Source: Syntrophales bacterium
GTDB taxonomy: Bacteria > Desulfobacterota > Syntrophia > Syntrophales > PHBD01
Direction: 5' to 3'
DNA length: 64,000 nucleotides
Assembly: GCA_035363115.1 (NCBI GenBank)
Contig: DAOSEM010000006.1
Span: 140,790-204,789 of the forward strand
The translations under genes and the position numbers were made by a program. Under the pieces are notes generated by a model that was not told the DNA's origin, did no database searches, and saw nothing but the letters and a program-made list of their open reading frames with translations. Shown one piece after another: positions 1 through 8,397 of the stretch (positions are counted from its first letter, which is position 1; the number at the start of each line of letters is the position of its first letter).

Positions 1-686
1 CGGCGGTTCCCGCCCTCTACGAGGCCTGCTGGTTTCTCCCGGAGAAGCGTGTCCTCTTCTGTACCCACACCGACAAGATCTGCGACGACTTCACCCTGCT
101 CTTCCGGGACACCTTCTCCACGGTCCTCGAGCCCTACAGCCCCTGGGACGAGGCCGCGGCCGCCCTCGGCCCCGAGGGGCCGGCCCCCTTCACCCTGGGC
201 CGGGAATTCCTGACGTGGCTGTGGTTCAAGAGCGAGGAGCGGGCCGGATCGATCACGCTCGACCGGAAGGAGGAGGTGGAGCTGGCGTTCATCCGGCGCG
301 TCGTCCTTGAAGGCGGCCAGGGAGACTACGCGGAAACGGTGGTCTGCCACGGCCTGAACGCGGAGCTGAAGGAGGGGCGGGAGGCCCTCCGGCGGGGGAA
401 GAAGATCCGCGAGGCCCGTCTGTCCCTCAAGCAGGACGCGGATGCCTGGGAGTTCACCTTCAAGGCCGACCGGTTCCGCTTTCAGTCCATGAAGCTGCCC
501 GCGGACGCGGATGAGGACGCGAATGAGAAAGACGAGGCGGGGCGGCTCCTGGAGCGGATCCACCTGGCGGAGCGGGCCGTGTCCGTCATGGAGCGGCTGT
601 TCGCCCTGTTCTTCGCCATCCGGAAAACCCCTGCCTGGACGGCCGAGGAGATTCCCCGGATGACCCGCTGGTTGAAGCCGGAATAG
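1..686 (+). CDS. rdgC: RdgC-like recombination-associated protein (3' part)
   Basis: The frame is open from base 3 of the window to the stop at 686, so the true start lies off the left edge and about 227 residues are visible. The visible part has the segment GREFLTWLWFKSEE followed by a beta-rich stretch and a leucine-rich C-terminal helix. I associate this layout with the RdgC family, DNA-binding ring proteins that modulate RecA. An internal ATG at 276 exists, but the reading frame upstream of it is equally protein-like, so it is not the start. The gene converges on the secreted-protein gene at 736. The family call is from memory of the motif, not from a search. Confidence 0.65.
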   Translation, partial: AVPALYEACWFLPEKRVLFCTHTDKICDDFTLLFRDTFSTVLEPYSPWDEAAAALGPEGPAPFTLGREFLTWLWFKSEERAGSITLDRKEEVELAFIRRVVLEGGQGDYAETVVCHGLNAELKEGREALRRGKKIREARLSLKQDADAWEFTFKADRFRFQSMKLPADADEDANEKDEAGRLLERIHLAERAVSVMERLFALFFAIRKTPAWTAEEIPRMTRWLKPE

Positions 687-735
687 GAATCGTACACGGC
701 CCGTTCGGCACCGCCCGTCCGGCCCGGGCATCCCG

Positions 736-1245
736 CTACGGGATGCGCCTCAGGTATCGATGCATGTACACCCGCTTTTCCGGCGTCATGTAGGCCAGGA
801 TCAGGTCCCCCTTTTTCAGGAGCGGCGCATCGGGGACCAGCGCTTTCTTCAGGTCCGCCGTGATGACGGAGATGACGATCCAGTCCTGGTCCCGGGGGGA
901 GCGGACGACATTCATGACACCCGGTTTGGCAAACCGGTAACGCGTCGACAGGGGCGCCTTCTCCCAGACGGACAGGATGACGGCGTCGAAAGGCCTGGCC
1001 GAGGCCAGGTTCCGGACCCGGCCGTCGGCGGTGAACTGAAACCGCTGGTGCCGGGCGAAGAACAGGGAATCCGCTGCCGGCACCTTTCCGTGTCTCTGGT
1101 AGACCATCTCCCACGTTCCCGGCATGTCCGGGCCCAGGGCCGGCCGTGATTTCTGCGACAGTTCGCCCTCCGCCAGAACCGTTGCGCCGCAGAGGGCAAA
1201 AAGGATTGCCGCGGCGATCCCCATGCAAAGCCTCAGCGTTTTCAT
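736..1245 (-). CDS. Small secreted protein of unknown function
   Basis: The 169-residue product begins with a typical signal peptide: a lysine/arginine start, a hydrophobic stretch to about residue 21, and a small-residue cleavage region ending in ALA-type residues. The mature part is soluble-looking, with a GTWEM segment near residues 42-46 and a basic C-terminus. I do not recognise a family. A strong GGGAGGG ribosome binding site lies just upstream of the ATG. The gene follows bioN with a 59-base gap and could be co-transcribed with the biotin operon, but nothing in the protein suggests a role in biotin uptake. A small inverted repeat spans its stop codon (728-746). Confidence 0.7.
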   Translation of the reverse strand: MKTLRLCMGIAAAILFALCGATVLAEGELSQKSRPALGPDMPGTWEMVYQRHGKVPAADSLFFARHQRFQFTADGRVRNLASARPFDAVILSVWEKAPLSTRYRFAKPGVMNVVRSPRDQDWIVISVITADLKKALVPDAPLLKKGDLILAYMTPEKRVYMHRYLRRIP

Positions 1246-1304
1246 GTTGTACCCTCCCTTCTCTCCCGTGTGATCCCGTTGTGTTACCCGCCGTCGGCGG
1301 GGAT

Positions 1305-2099
1305 TCAGAGCATTCCCGCCGCCAGGACCACGCCCGTGAACGCCGTCACGAACGCCAGGGCGGCGTAATCCGCCCGGGCCAGGCGCAGCTCTCGGAGACC
1401 CGTCCGGGGCCCCCGGGCGTACCCCCGGGCCTCCATGGCCTCGGCGAGATCGTCGGCCCTCCGTACGGTTCCCAAGAGAAGAGGCACCACCAGGGACGAT
1501 GCGGCCTTCAGCCTGTGGATGGCGCCGTCCCGCCGCCAGTCTGCCCCCCGGGCGAGGCGGGCCGTCTTCAGCTTCTCCAGCTCCTCCTGGAAAGTCGGTA
1601 GGAAGCGCAGGGCCAGGGAGACCATGACCGCCAGGTCCTGGGCGGGAACGCGGAGGACCCTCAGCGGACCCAGGAGCTTCTCCAGGGCGGCGACCAGGTC
1701 GGTCGGCCCGGTGGTCATGGTCAGGAGAACACCCAGGGAGACCAGGGCGAAGAACTGCCAGACGACGAATCCGCCCTGAGACAACCCTTCCCGGGTGACC
1801 CGCAGCGGTCCCGCGGAAAGGGACGCCATGGCCTGGCCGTCCGTGGAGAAGAGGTGGATGAGGAACAGAAGCGCGGCAAATACCGACAGGGGCTTCAGGG
1901 CCTCCCAGAGCCTGCGTGGCCGCAGGCGGGAAAGCGCCGTCAGGGCCGCGAGCAGGAGGCTGATCAGGATCGCCGCCTCCGCGGAAGCCTGGAACGTGAG
2001 AACGCCGAGGACAACGACGGAGAGGATCTTGACCCGCGGGTCGAGCCGGTGGAGGGGCGAGTCTCCGGCCACGAAGAGGCCGAACCGGAACGACTTCAT
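1305..2099 (-). CDS. bioN: Biotin ECF transporter, transmembrane coupling protein (EcfT/BioN)
   Basis: This 264-residue membrane protein is the T component of an energy-coupling-factor transporter. It has several hydrophobic helices and the two Ala-Arg-Gly motifs (in LARGA and MEARGY) that EcfT proteins use to dock on the ATPases. The start at 2099 is chosen because its ATG overlaps the stop of the upstream ATPase by one base (TGATG). A longer frame to 2189 exists but lies inside bioM. It is the last of the five clearly biotin-related genes of the operon. With BioM and BioY it should form a dedicated biotin importer. Confidence 0.9.
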   Translation of the reverse strand: MKSFRFGLFVAGDSPLHRLDPRVKILSVVVLGVLTFQASAEAAILISLLLAALTALSRLRPRRLWEALKPLSVFAALLFLIHLFSTDGQAMASLSAGPLRVTREGLSQGGFVVWQFFALVSLGVLLTMTTGPTDLVAALEKLLGPLRVLRVPAQDLAVMVSLALRFLPTFQEELEKLKTARLARGADWRRDGAIHRLKAASSLVVPLLLGTVRRADDLAEAMEARGYARGPRTGLRELRLARADYAALAFVTAFTGVVLAAGML

Positions 2100-2941
2100 C
2101 ACGGGCGTCCTCCCGGAAGGCGGTTCAGACAGGCGTCGATCTCCCGGCAGGCGTCCCGGACGGACAGGATGTTCGGGTTCACGCCCCATCCGAGACTGCT
2201 CAGTTCGGCCATCAGGGCCGCCACGGGAGGGATCTCCAACCCCGGGAAGCGCCCCGAGGCCAGGGCGGCACAGGCTGTCTCCGGCCGGTCGTCCAGGGCG
2301 ATCGCTCCGCCCTCCATGACCACGAGCCGATCCGCGTCCACGACGTTGCCGATGCTATGGGTGACGTGCAGGATGCCCATCCCCTGGCGGTGCAGCCCGG
2401 CGATCAGGTCGAGGACACGCCGCCGCGATACGGGGTCGAGATAGGCCGTCGGCTCGTCGAGGGCGATGAACCGGGGCTTCATGGCCAGGACCCCGGCGAT
2501 GGAGACGAGCCGCTTCTCCCCCCCGGACAGGGTGTGGGGGGCACGCGATTCGTACCCTTCGAGGCCCACCCGGGTCAGGGCCTCCCGCACGCACTCCCGG
2601 ATCTCCCGGGGCGGCAGGGCCATGTTGCCCGGTCCGAAGGCCACGTCCTCCTCCACGGTCATGCCCACGATCTGGTGGTCCGGATTCTGGAACACCATGC
2701 CCACGGCCCGGCGGATCTGCCGCTGCGTGGAAGGATCCTGCGTGTCGAGGCCGTCCACGGTCACCGTCCCCGCGGTCGGGACGAGGAGGGCATTGAGGTG
2801 TTTCAGGAGCGTGCTCTTGCCGCAGCCGTTGTGCCCGGCCAGGGCGACGTATTCCCCCTCCCGGAGGCGGAGATCGACCCCCCGGAGGACGTCCGGCCCC
2901 TCCTCGCCGTAGCGGAATGACACACCATCGAGAACGATCAT
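2099..2941 (-). CDS. bioM: Biotin ECF transporter ATPase (EcfA/BioM)
   Basis: This 280-residue ABC ATPase has Walker A GHNGCGKST at residues 36-44, a Q-loop region with FQNPDHQ, the signature LSGGEKR and Walker B ending in ALDEPTA. FQNPDHQ is typical of the cobalt/ECF ATPase subfamily. The start at 2941 gives the standard N-terminus MIVLDGVSFRYG and a 4-base ATGA overlap with bioY. The frame remains open upstream to 3109 inside bioY, but that part is not protein-like. A single ATPase gene between bioY and bioN matches the known bioMNY arrangement, in which the ATPase acts as a homodimer. Confidence 0.92.
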   Translation of the reverse strand: MIVLDGVSFRYGEEGPDVLRGVDLRLREGEYVALAGHNGCGKSTLLKHLNALLVPTAGTVTVDGLDTQDPSTQRQIRRAVGMVFQNPDHQIVGMTVEEDVAFGPGNMALPPREIRECVREALTRVGLEGYESRAPHTLSGGEKRLVSIAGVLAMKPRFIALDEPTAYLDPVSRRRVLDLIAGLHRQGMGILHVTHSIGNVVDADRLVVMEGGAIALDDRPETACAALASGRFPGLEIPPVAALMAELSSLGWGVNPNILSVRDACREIDACLNRLPGGRP

Positions 2942-3495
2942 CGCCTTCCCGGACCCTTCACAAGCTTCAGGCGGTCCCGGACCTTGATGCAGATCAGGGC
3001 CGCCACGACCATCTTCACGGCGTCTCCCGGCAGGGGCGGCAGGACACCGACAATCAGGGCCTTGCGCAGACTGAGCTTCGCCACGTACATCAACTGGGCG
3101 ACACCGCACGCATAGATCACCACCAGGCTCGTGAACATGCAGACCAGCAGGACGAAGAACCCCGGCTTGCCCCGGGGATCCGCCAGGCGGCCCAGGACGT
3201 ACGCTCCGATCACGAACCCGATCAGGTATCCTCCCGTCGGACCGAGGAGGACCCCCGCCCCGGCCTTGCCCCCGGCGAAGACGGGCAGGCCGATGACGCC
3301 GAGGAGGATGTAGACCACCTGGCTCATGGCCCCCAGGTACCCCCCCAGGAGCGATCCCGCCAAAAAGACGAACAGGGTCTGCATCGTCACCGGGACAGGC
3401 GGAACGGGGACCATGATGTAGGCCCCCAGGGCCGTCAGGGCTCCGAACATGGCGGCATAGGCCATGCCGCGAAGTGACGTTTCCTGTTTTTTCAT
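2938..3495 (-). CDS. bioY: Biotin-specific substrate-binding membrane protein BioY
   Basis: This 185-residue, six-helix membrane protein is the S component that binds biotin. The N-terminal MVPVPPVPVTMQT segment and the LLGPTGGYLIGF segment are hallmark BioY sequences. It starts 7 bases after birA ends and overlaps bioM by 4 bases, so translation along the operon is likely coupled. Its presence in a BirA-controlled operon with bioB means the cell can both import biotin and convert dethiobiotin. Confidence 0.95.
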   Translation of the reverse strand: MKKQETSLRGMAYAAMFGALTALGAYIMVPVPPVPVTMQTLFVFLAGSLLGGYLGAMSQVVYILLGVIGLPVFAGGKAGAGVLLGPTGGYLIGFVIGAYVLGRLADPRGKPGFFVLLVCMFTSLVVIYACGVAQLMYVAKLSLRKALIVGVLPPLPGDAVKMVVAALICIKVRDRLKLVKGPGRR

Positions 3496-3502
3496 GAAAT
3501 CG

Positions 3503-4522
3503 TTATCCTTTCTCCGTCTCGGGCGGGAGGCTCACATCGCCGGAAAAGATCCGGTGGTCCCGGCCGCCGTCGTCCCGGAGCAGTAGAAAACCGTCCTGAT
3601 CCACATCGGTCACGATGCCCGCCAGGTCCCGGCCGGGGACCTGGACGACGACCCGCTGCCCGATCATCCGGCTCATGGTCTTCCAGCGCTCCAGGACGGG
3701 GACGAACCCCTCGGCCGCGAATCGGTCGTACCAGGATTCCAGGGACTCGAGGCAGCAGCGTAGCAGCCCGACGCGCGGGAACGCTCTCCCGGTCTCGACG
3801 AGAACGCTCGTCGCCAGGGGGCGGATCTCCGGAGGGAACGACCCGGATGGGACGTTGACGTTGATCCCCACGCCGATCACCAGGTAGTCCACGGCCCCCA
3901 TGTCCGTGGCCAGCTCCATGAGGATGCCGGCAATTTTCCGGCCCCCCGCCAGGATGTCGTTGGGCCACTTGATGGTCACCGGGAGACCCGTCTCGGAGCG
4001 GATCGCCTCGGCCACGGCCACCGCCGCCAGGATGGCCATGCGGGGCGCCTCGCCGGGCGGAATGGCGGGCCGCAGGACCAGGGAGACGTAAATCCCCAGG
4101 AAGGGGGGCGAAAACCAGGTCCGCTGCCTCCTCCCCCGCCCGTGTCTCTGCCCCTCGGCCACCACGAGCGTCCCCTCCGGGGCTCCCCCGGCGGCCAGTT
4201 CCCGGGCCCTGGAGTTCGTGGAATCGGTCTCCCGGTAATGTCGGGCCTCCGTCCGTCCCAAGACCCGCGTCCGCAGCCCGTCCCGCACCTCCTCGATCCG
4301 GAGCAGGTCGGGAACGACGACAAGGCGGTACCCCTTGCGGGTGGACGACTCGATCCCGTAGCCGTCCGCCTTCAGGGCGCCGACCTGTTTCCAGACGGCG
4401 GACCGGGTCATGGCCATCCGCTCGCTCAGGAACTGTCCGGAAACCCAGGCCCCCCGGCCCTCCTTGAGGTGGTGGAGCAAGAGTTCCCGGCCCCGGGCGG
4501 ACCCTGTATCGGCAGGCGTCAT
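3503..4522 (-). CDS. birA: Bifunctional biotin-protein ligase and biotin operon repressor BirA
   Basis: This 339-residue protein has an N-terminal winged helix-turn-helix (about residues 10-70), so it is a class II ligase able to bind DNA. The catalytic domain carries the biotinyl-AMP loop GRGRRQRTW (128-136) and KWPND (185-189). A C-terminal SH3-like domain follows. It attaches biotin to carboxylase carrier domains and, when loaded with biotinyl-AMP, represses its own operon. The operator at 5656-5687 matches the BirA box. The gene overlaps bioB by 4 bases (ATGA). A second, HTH-less ligase is encoded at 8398-9195. Confidence 0.95.
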   Translation of the reverse strand: MTPADTGSARGRELLLHHLKEGRGAWVSGQFLSERMAMTRSAVWKQVGALKADGYGIESSTRKGYRLVVVPDLLRIEEVRDGLRTRVLGRTEARHYRETDSTNSRARELAAGGAPEGTLVVAEGQRHGRGRRQRTWFSPPFLGIYVSLVLRPAIPPGEAPRMAILAAVAVAEAIRSETGLPVTIKWPNDILAGGRKIAGILMELATDMGAVDYLVIGVGINVNVPSGSFPPEIRPLATSVLVETGRAFPRVGLLRCCLESLESWYDRFAAEGFVPVLERWKTMSRMIGQRVVVQVPGRDLAGIVTDVDQDGFLLLRDDGGRDHRIFSGDVSLPPETEKG

Positions 4523-5601
4523 GCGATCCGCTCCTTTTTCCTCTGCGGGGACCGCCGGGGAACATCGGTTTCACAGCACCCGGGCATCCCGCCGGCCGTC
4601 GCCATTCCGCAGCGGCAGAGATCCTGCTCCCGGACCGGCAGAAGGCCGAGGTCCGCGATCATCTCATGATCCAGGGAGCTCTCCCTGCCGGATGTCGTCA
4701 GGTAGTTTCCCGTCATCAGCGCATTGCAGCCCGCCACCAGGGCCATGGGGAGAAGCTGGCGGAGGTTCCTCTCCTTCCCCCCGCAGAGCCTCAGGTCCCG
4801 TTCCGGCAGGAGGAATCGGAACACGGCGATGGAGACCAGGATCTCCAGGGGCGGCAGCGGCCGAGTGCCGCCGAGGGGTGTTCCCTTGATTGGGTGGAGG
4901 ATGTTGATCGGGACGGAATCCACGTCCAGTTCCCGCAGGGTGAGGGCCAGCTCGATCCGGTGGGTGATTCCCTCCCCCAGCCCGATCAGCCCGCCCGCGC
5001 ACACGGACAGGCCGGCGCGCTTCGCCTCCCGGATCGTTTCCACGTCCTCTTCGTAGTCGTGGGTCGTGCAGATCTGCGGGAAAAAACTGCGGGACGTCTC
5101 CAGGTTGTGGTGGTAGCGGAAGAGCCCTGCCTCCCTGAGAGCGTTTGCCTGCACGGCATCGAGGAGGCCGAGTGACGCGCAGGGCATCAGGCCCAGATCG
5201 CGGATCCCGCCGACGGCCTTCCGGATCTCTGCCCACTCCCGGGCGGATTGGATCCGCTTGCCGCTCGTGACGACGCCGAACATCTCGGCTCCGGCCCGGC
5301 GGGCCTGCTCGGCCGCGGCGATGATCTCCGGCGCCTTCTTCAGCGGATAGGACTCCGCCTCGGTTGGATAATGGGAAGACTGGGCGCAGAAGGCGCAGTT
5401 TTCAGGACAGCGGCCCGATTTTGCGTTCACGATGCCGCAGAGGCCGATGGTGTCGCCCTTGATGTGCCGGCGGATCTCGGAGGCCGCCGCCATGAGGCGG
5501 AAAGGCCGCCCCATGCCCTCCTCGAACAGGGCCAGTCCCTCTTCGGTCCCCAGGTCCCCTTTTCCGATCGCCCGCTTCTGCAGCCTGTCGATGACGTCCA
5601 T
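4519..5601 (-). CDS. bioB: Biotin synthase BioB
   Basis: This radical SAM enzyme converts dethiobiotin to biotin. The 360-residue product carries the radical SAM cysteines C65, C69 and C72 in CPENCAFC, followed by YHHNLETS, all typical of BioB. It is the first gene of the operon and has its own promoter overlapped by a BirA operator. No bioF, bioA or bioD is nearby, so earlier steps are encoded elsewhere or the cell uses imported precursors. An unusual feature is the C-terminal tail with four cysteines (C329, C331, C342, C343) followed by a basic end. Confidence 0.95.
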   Translation of the reverse strand: MDVIDRLQKRAIGKGDLGTEEGLALFEEGMGRPFRLMAAASEIRRHIKGDTIGLCGIVNAKSGRCPENCAFCAQSSHYPTEAESYPLKKAPEIIAAAEQARRAGAEMFGVVTSGKRIQSAREWAEIRKAVGGIRDLGLMPCASLGLLDAVQANALREAGLFRYHHNLETSRSFFPQICTTHDYEEDVETIREAKRAGLSVCAGGLIGLGEGITHRIELALTLRELDVDSVPINILHPIKGTPLGGTRPLPPLEILVSIAVFRFLLPERDLRLCGGKERNLRQLLPMALVAGCNALMTGNYLTTSGRESSLDHEMIADLGLLPVREQDLCRCGMATAGGMPGCCETDVPRRSPQRKKERIA

Positions 5602-5633
5602 GCGAGGTTCCTTCCGATTGCGAATGTGCCCGC

Positions 5634-5662
5634 TACATAGGAGAATCCGCTCCTATTGTCAA
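5634..5662 (-). promoter_or_regulatory. Predicted sigma-70 promoter of the bioB operon
   Basis: On the minus strand there is a perfect -35 TTGACA (5657-5662), a 17-base spacer and a -10 TATGTA (5634-5639). The start of transcription would fall near 5627, about 26 bases before the bioB ATG. The -35 box lies inside the right half of the BirA operator, so repressor binding should block RNA polymerase. Confidence 0.75.
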
Positions 5663-5687
5663 CCCATTCGTTCCGTCCGGTTGATAA
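5656..5687. promoter_or_regulatory. BirA operator (BirA box)
   Basis: TTGTCAACC, 14 bases, then GGTTGATAA form a near-perfect inverted repeat. This matches the known BirA box layout (TTGTnAACC-N14/15-GGTTnACAA). It sits directly upstream of bioB and overlaps the -35 element, which fits autoregulation by the HTH-containing BirA encoded in the same operon. Confidence 0.88.
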
Positions 5688-5841
5688 TCGCCCCGGCAGT
5701 CCGATCCGTCCGGACAGGAACACACCCTCGGCGGGCATCCTCCGGCCATCCGATCCCGTTGAAAAGCAGTCAAAAAGATGATAAGGCACGGGTGCCCTTC
5801 GGGGCTCATCGATACGAACCGAAATCCATCAGGAGGACGAT

Positions 5842-6192
5842 ATGGCGGACGACAAGGAAAAGGTAAAGGTACTGCTTCCCCCGGAAGGGGACTCGGAAGA
5901 CATGTTCTTCAAGGAAAACGACAGGAAGCTGATCATGGCCCTGCGGGAGAAGGCGGCGAAGGAGGCCGACGCCAAGTACCGGGAGGACCACAAGGGCCAC
6001 TGCTTCCGCTGCGGGACGAAGAGCCTGGCGGAGATCAAGCGCGGAGGCGTGACCATCGACGTCTGCATCAACGAGGGCTGCGGCGCCGTACACCTGGACC
6101 CGGGCGAGCTGGAGGCCTGCGAGGCGGAGCTGAAGAAGCAGGACGGCGGCTTCTCCAAGATCACCGGCGCCCTGTCCTCGCTGTTCAAATAA
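5842..6192 (+). CDS. TFIIB-type zinc-ribbon protein
   Basis: The 116-residue protein has a charged, helical N-terminal half and a central CFRCG...CINEGCG zinc ribbon with HLDPGELE after it. This is the pattern of the zf-TFIIB-like bacterial zinc-finger family. An AGGAGG ribosome binding site precedes the ATG. It is a single-gene unit, divergent from bioB and followed by a strong terminator. Its function is unknown. The zinc ribbon suggests nucleic acid or protein binding. Confidence 0.8.
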   Translation: MADDKEKVKVLLPPEGDSEDMFFKENDRKLIMALREKAAKEADAKYREDHKGHCFRCGTKSLAEIKRGGVTIDVCINEGCGAVHLDPGELEACEAELKKQDGGFSKITGALSSLFK

Positions 6193-6227
6193 CGGACATA
6201 GACGGCACCGTTTCACAAAACAGATGG

Positions 6228-6284
6228 AAAAAGGCCGGTGGAGAGAGGATCCGTTCCCCTCTCCCGCCGGCCTTTCGTTTTTTC
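6228..6284 (+). terminator. Rho-independent terminator, probably bidirectional
   Basis: A long stem (AAAGGCCGG.GGAGAG pairing with CTCTCC.CCGGCCTTT) is followed by CGTTTTTT on the plus strand. On the minus strand it is followed by five T residues. It separates the zinc-ribbon gene from the convergent carbonic anhydrase gene. Confidence 0.85.
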
Positions 6285-6300
6285 CCTGTTGCCCGGCCCG

Positions 6301-6915
6301 CTATTTCTTCGCCGCCAGATATCCCTTTGCCAGACCCTTGTTCACGTGGATCACGCCCTTGTTGAGGTCCTTCAGGGGGTAGTCGTCGGTGACCTCCGGC
6401 AGCGCGTCCGCCTGTGCCTGGGTCTTAACGACGGATCCGGCGGGGACCACGCGCCGGTCCGCAACGGTCACACCCATCAGGATGCAGCCGGGCTCGACGA
6501 CGCAGCCCCGGCCGACTTTCGCCCGGAACACCAGGGTCTTCATCCCCACGAAGGTGTCCTCCAGGACCGCCGCGGGCCCGTGGATCTGGACCTGGTGGGC
6601 CAGGGACACGCGGCTCCCGACGTAGACGGCATACTTTTTCCCATCCACCTCGACCAGGTTCTTCTCGACGGGCCGGCCGTTCATCTCCGTCTCAAGGGCG
6701 TGAATGACCACGCCGTCCTGAACGTTGGCATCATCGCCCACGTACAGGGGCTGTCCCTCATCGCCCCGGACGGCCGCGCAGGGAGAGACCATCACGTTCT
6801 TTCCCAGGGTCACGTTCCCGATGACGGCCGCCAGGGGATGCACGTATGCCGTCGGGTCGATGACCGGCTCGGACACCTTGCCGCTGAAATCCGTCTTCAC
6901 GTTCTTCTCGATCAT
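6301..6915 (-). CDS. cam: Gamma-class carbonic anhydrase (Cam type)
   Basis: The 204-residue left-handed beta-helix protein interconverts CO2 and bicarbonate. It closely resembles the archaeal Cam archetype rather than the shorter YrdA type. It has the acidic RGDEG segment, NVQDGVVIHALET (zinc histidine and the proton-shuttle glutamate), and SLAHQVQIHGPAA with two more zinc histidines. The C-terminus with LPEVTDDYPL also matches Cam. No signal peptide is visible, so it is probably cytoplasmic. It may supply bicarbonate to biotin-dependent carboxylation, which is inference. Confidence 0.88.
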   Translation of the reverse strand: MIEKNVKTDFSGKVSEPVIDPTAYVHPLAAVIGNVTLGKNVMVSPCAAVRGDEGQPLYVGDDANVQDGVVIHALETEMNGRPVEKNLVEVDGKKYAVYVGSRVSLAHQVQIHGPAAVLEDTFVGMKTLVFRAKVGRGCVVEPGCILMGVTVADRRVVPAGSVVKTQAQADALPEVTDDYPLKDLNKGVIHVNKGLAKGYLAAKK

Positions 6916-6966
6916 ACCTTATCCTTCCTCCCCGTTGATGGTTGTCAGGCTGTTCAGAAACGGCCG

Positions 6967-7596
6967 CTATACCGCGCTTCCCAGCCGTTTTTCCCTTTCT
7001 GTGTCCGTCAGCCTCCGCCAGATGTCCTCAATCCGGGCCTCGGTTTCCTCGAAGGTTCCCTCGTTGTCGATGACCAAATCGGCGAGAGGAACCTTCTCGT
7101 CGATGGGCATCTGGGAGGCCAGCCGGAGGACCGCTTCCTCGCGGGAGTAGCCGTTGCGCTTCATGATGCGCCGGATCTGCCCCTCCGGACCCAGGTAGAC
7201 CAGAAGCACCAGGTCCAGCATCGCCTGCATCCCCACCTCGAACAGCAGGGGCACGTCGGCGATGACCACGGCGTCGGGCTTTTCCCGGCAGATTGCATCC
7301 CGGCGGGTCCTCCACTCTTCAAAGACGGCGGGATGGACCATCTCGTTGAGGCGGTGCCGTTTCGCCGCGTCGTTGAAGACGATGGCACCCAGCCTGTCCC
7401 GGTCGAGGGTCCGGTCCGGCCGGAGGACCTCCGGGCCGAATTCGGCGACCACGGCCTTCCAGGCAACGGCATCCGGCTCCTGGACCTCGTGGGCCACCCG
7501 ATCGAAGTCGATCACGAAGGCCCCTTTTCTGGCAAGCATCCGGGCCACCGTCGACTTTCCGCAGCCGATTCCGCCCGTCAGGCCAACGTTCAGCAT
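6967..7596 (-). CDS. coaE: Dephospho-CoA kinase
   Basis: This enzyme catalyses the last step of coenzyme A synthesis, phosphorylating dephospho-CoA. The start at 7596 gives the standard N-terminus MLNVGLTGGIGCGKST with the P-loop. A frame extending to 7953 lies inside coaX and is not protein-like. The 209-residue length is normal for the family. It follows coaX by 35 bases, placing the first and last steps of CoA synthesis side by side. Confidence 0.93.
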   Translation of the reverse strand: MLNVGLTGGIGCGKSTVARMLARKGAFVIDFDRVAHEVQEPDAVAWKAVVAEFGPEVLRPDRTLDRDRLGAIVFNDAAKRHRLNEMVHPAVFEEWRTRRDAICREKPDAVVIADVPLLFEVGMQAMLDLVLLVYLGPEGQIRRIMKRNGYSREEAVLRLASQMPIDEKVPLADLVIDNEGTFEETEARIEDIWRRLTDTEREKRLGSAV

Positions 7597-7631
7597 GTCC
7601 GTACGTTCCTTTCCCCCGCCCCGGCCCCGCC

Positions 7632-8396
7632 TCAGCGGTTCCGGTCGAAGATGAGCCGGAGTCCCTGGAGAGTCAGCATGTCGTCCACCTCGTCGATGGA
7701 CTTCGCCTCCGTGGACACGACCTTGGCCAGCCCCCCCGTGGCGACGACGTAGGGATCCGACTTCACCTCCTCCTTCATGCGGTTCACGATGCCGTCCACA
7801 AGCCCCGCGTAGCCGTACACGATCCCCGCCTGCATGCTGCTGACGGTATCTTTCGCGACGACCGACCGGGGCATGCTCAGCTCCACCCGGGGGAGCTTGG
7901 CGGCCCGCTCGAAGAGGGCCTCGCTGGAGATCATGAGGCCCGGCGAGATGCACCCGCCCATGTACTCGCCCTTTTTGGATACGTAGTCAAAGGTCGTCGC
8001 CGTGCCGAAGTCGACGATGATCAGGTCGCGGCGGTATTTCTCGTAGGCCGCCACGGCGTTGACGATCCGGTCGGCCCCCACCTCCTTGGGATTGTCGTAG
8101 TAGATGGGCATCCCTGTCTTGATTCCCGGTCCGACAATCAAGGGCCGGATGTTGAAGTACTTCAGGCACAGCGGCTCCAGGATGTTCAGCATGGGGGGCA
8201 CCACGCAGGAGATGATGATGGCCGAGATGGCCTTGGAGCTGATCCGGCTCGACTTGTACAGGTTGTAGATCAGCATCCCGTACTCGTCCACCGTATGGTC
8301 CGTCACGGTCCGGATCCGCCAGTCGTGGACCAGTTCGTCGCCGTCGAAGACCCCCAGTACCGTGTTCGTGTTTCCAACATCGATGACCAAAAGCAT
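7632..8396 (-). CDS. coaX: Type III pantothenate kinase
   Basis: The 254-residue product starts MLLVIDVGNTNTVLGVF, the ASKHA-fold phosphate loop of CoaX. It also has the conserved GADRIVNAVAAY and DFGTATTFD segments. It phosphorylates pantothenate in the first step of CoA synthesis. Its start lies only 1 base from the stop of the upstream biotin ligase gene, a pairing (birA-coaX) common in bacteria. Confidence 0.95.
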   Translation of the reverse strand: MLLVIDVGNTNTVLGVFDGDELVHDWRIRTVTDHTVDEYGMLIYNLYKSSRISSKAISAIIISCVVPPMLNILEPLCLKYFNIRPLIVGPGIKTGMPIYYDNPKEVGADRIVNAVAAYEKYRRDLIIVDFGTATTFDYVSKKGEYMGGCISPGLMISSEALFERAAKLPRVELSMPRSVVAKDTVSSMQAGIVYGYAGLVDGIVNRMKEEVKSDPYVVATGGLAKVVSTEAKSIDEVDDMLTLQGLRLIFDRNR

Positions 8397-8397
8397 G

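Noticed and set aside
482..1228. 248-residue minus-strand frame overlapping the rdgC-like gene and the secreted protein gene
   Set aside because: It is antisense to one real gene and out of frame with another, and is arginine/proline/glycine-rich as in GC-rich shadow frames.
3492..4574. 360-residue minus-strand frame over birA
   Set aside because: It is a shadow of birA in another frame, with low-complexity composition.
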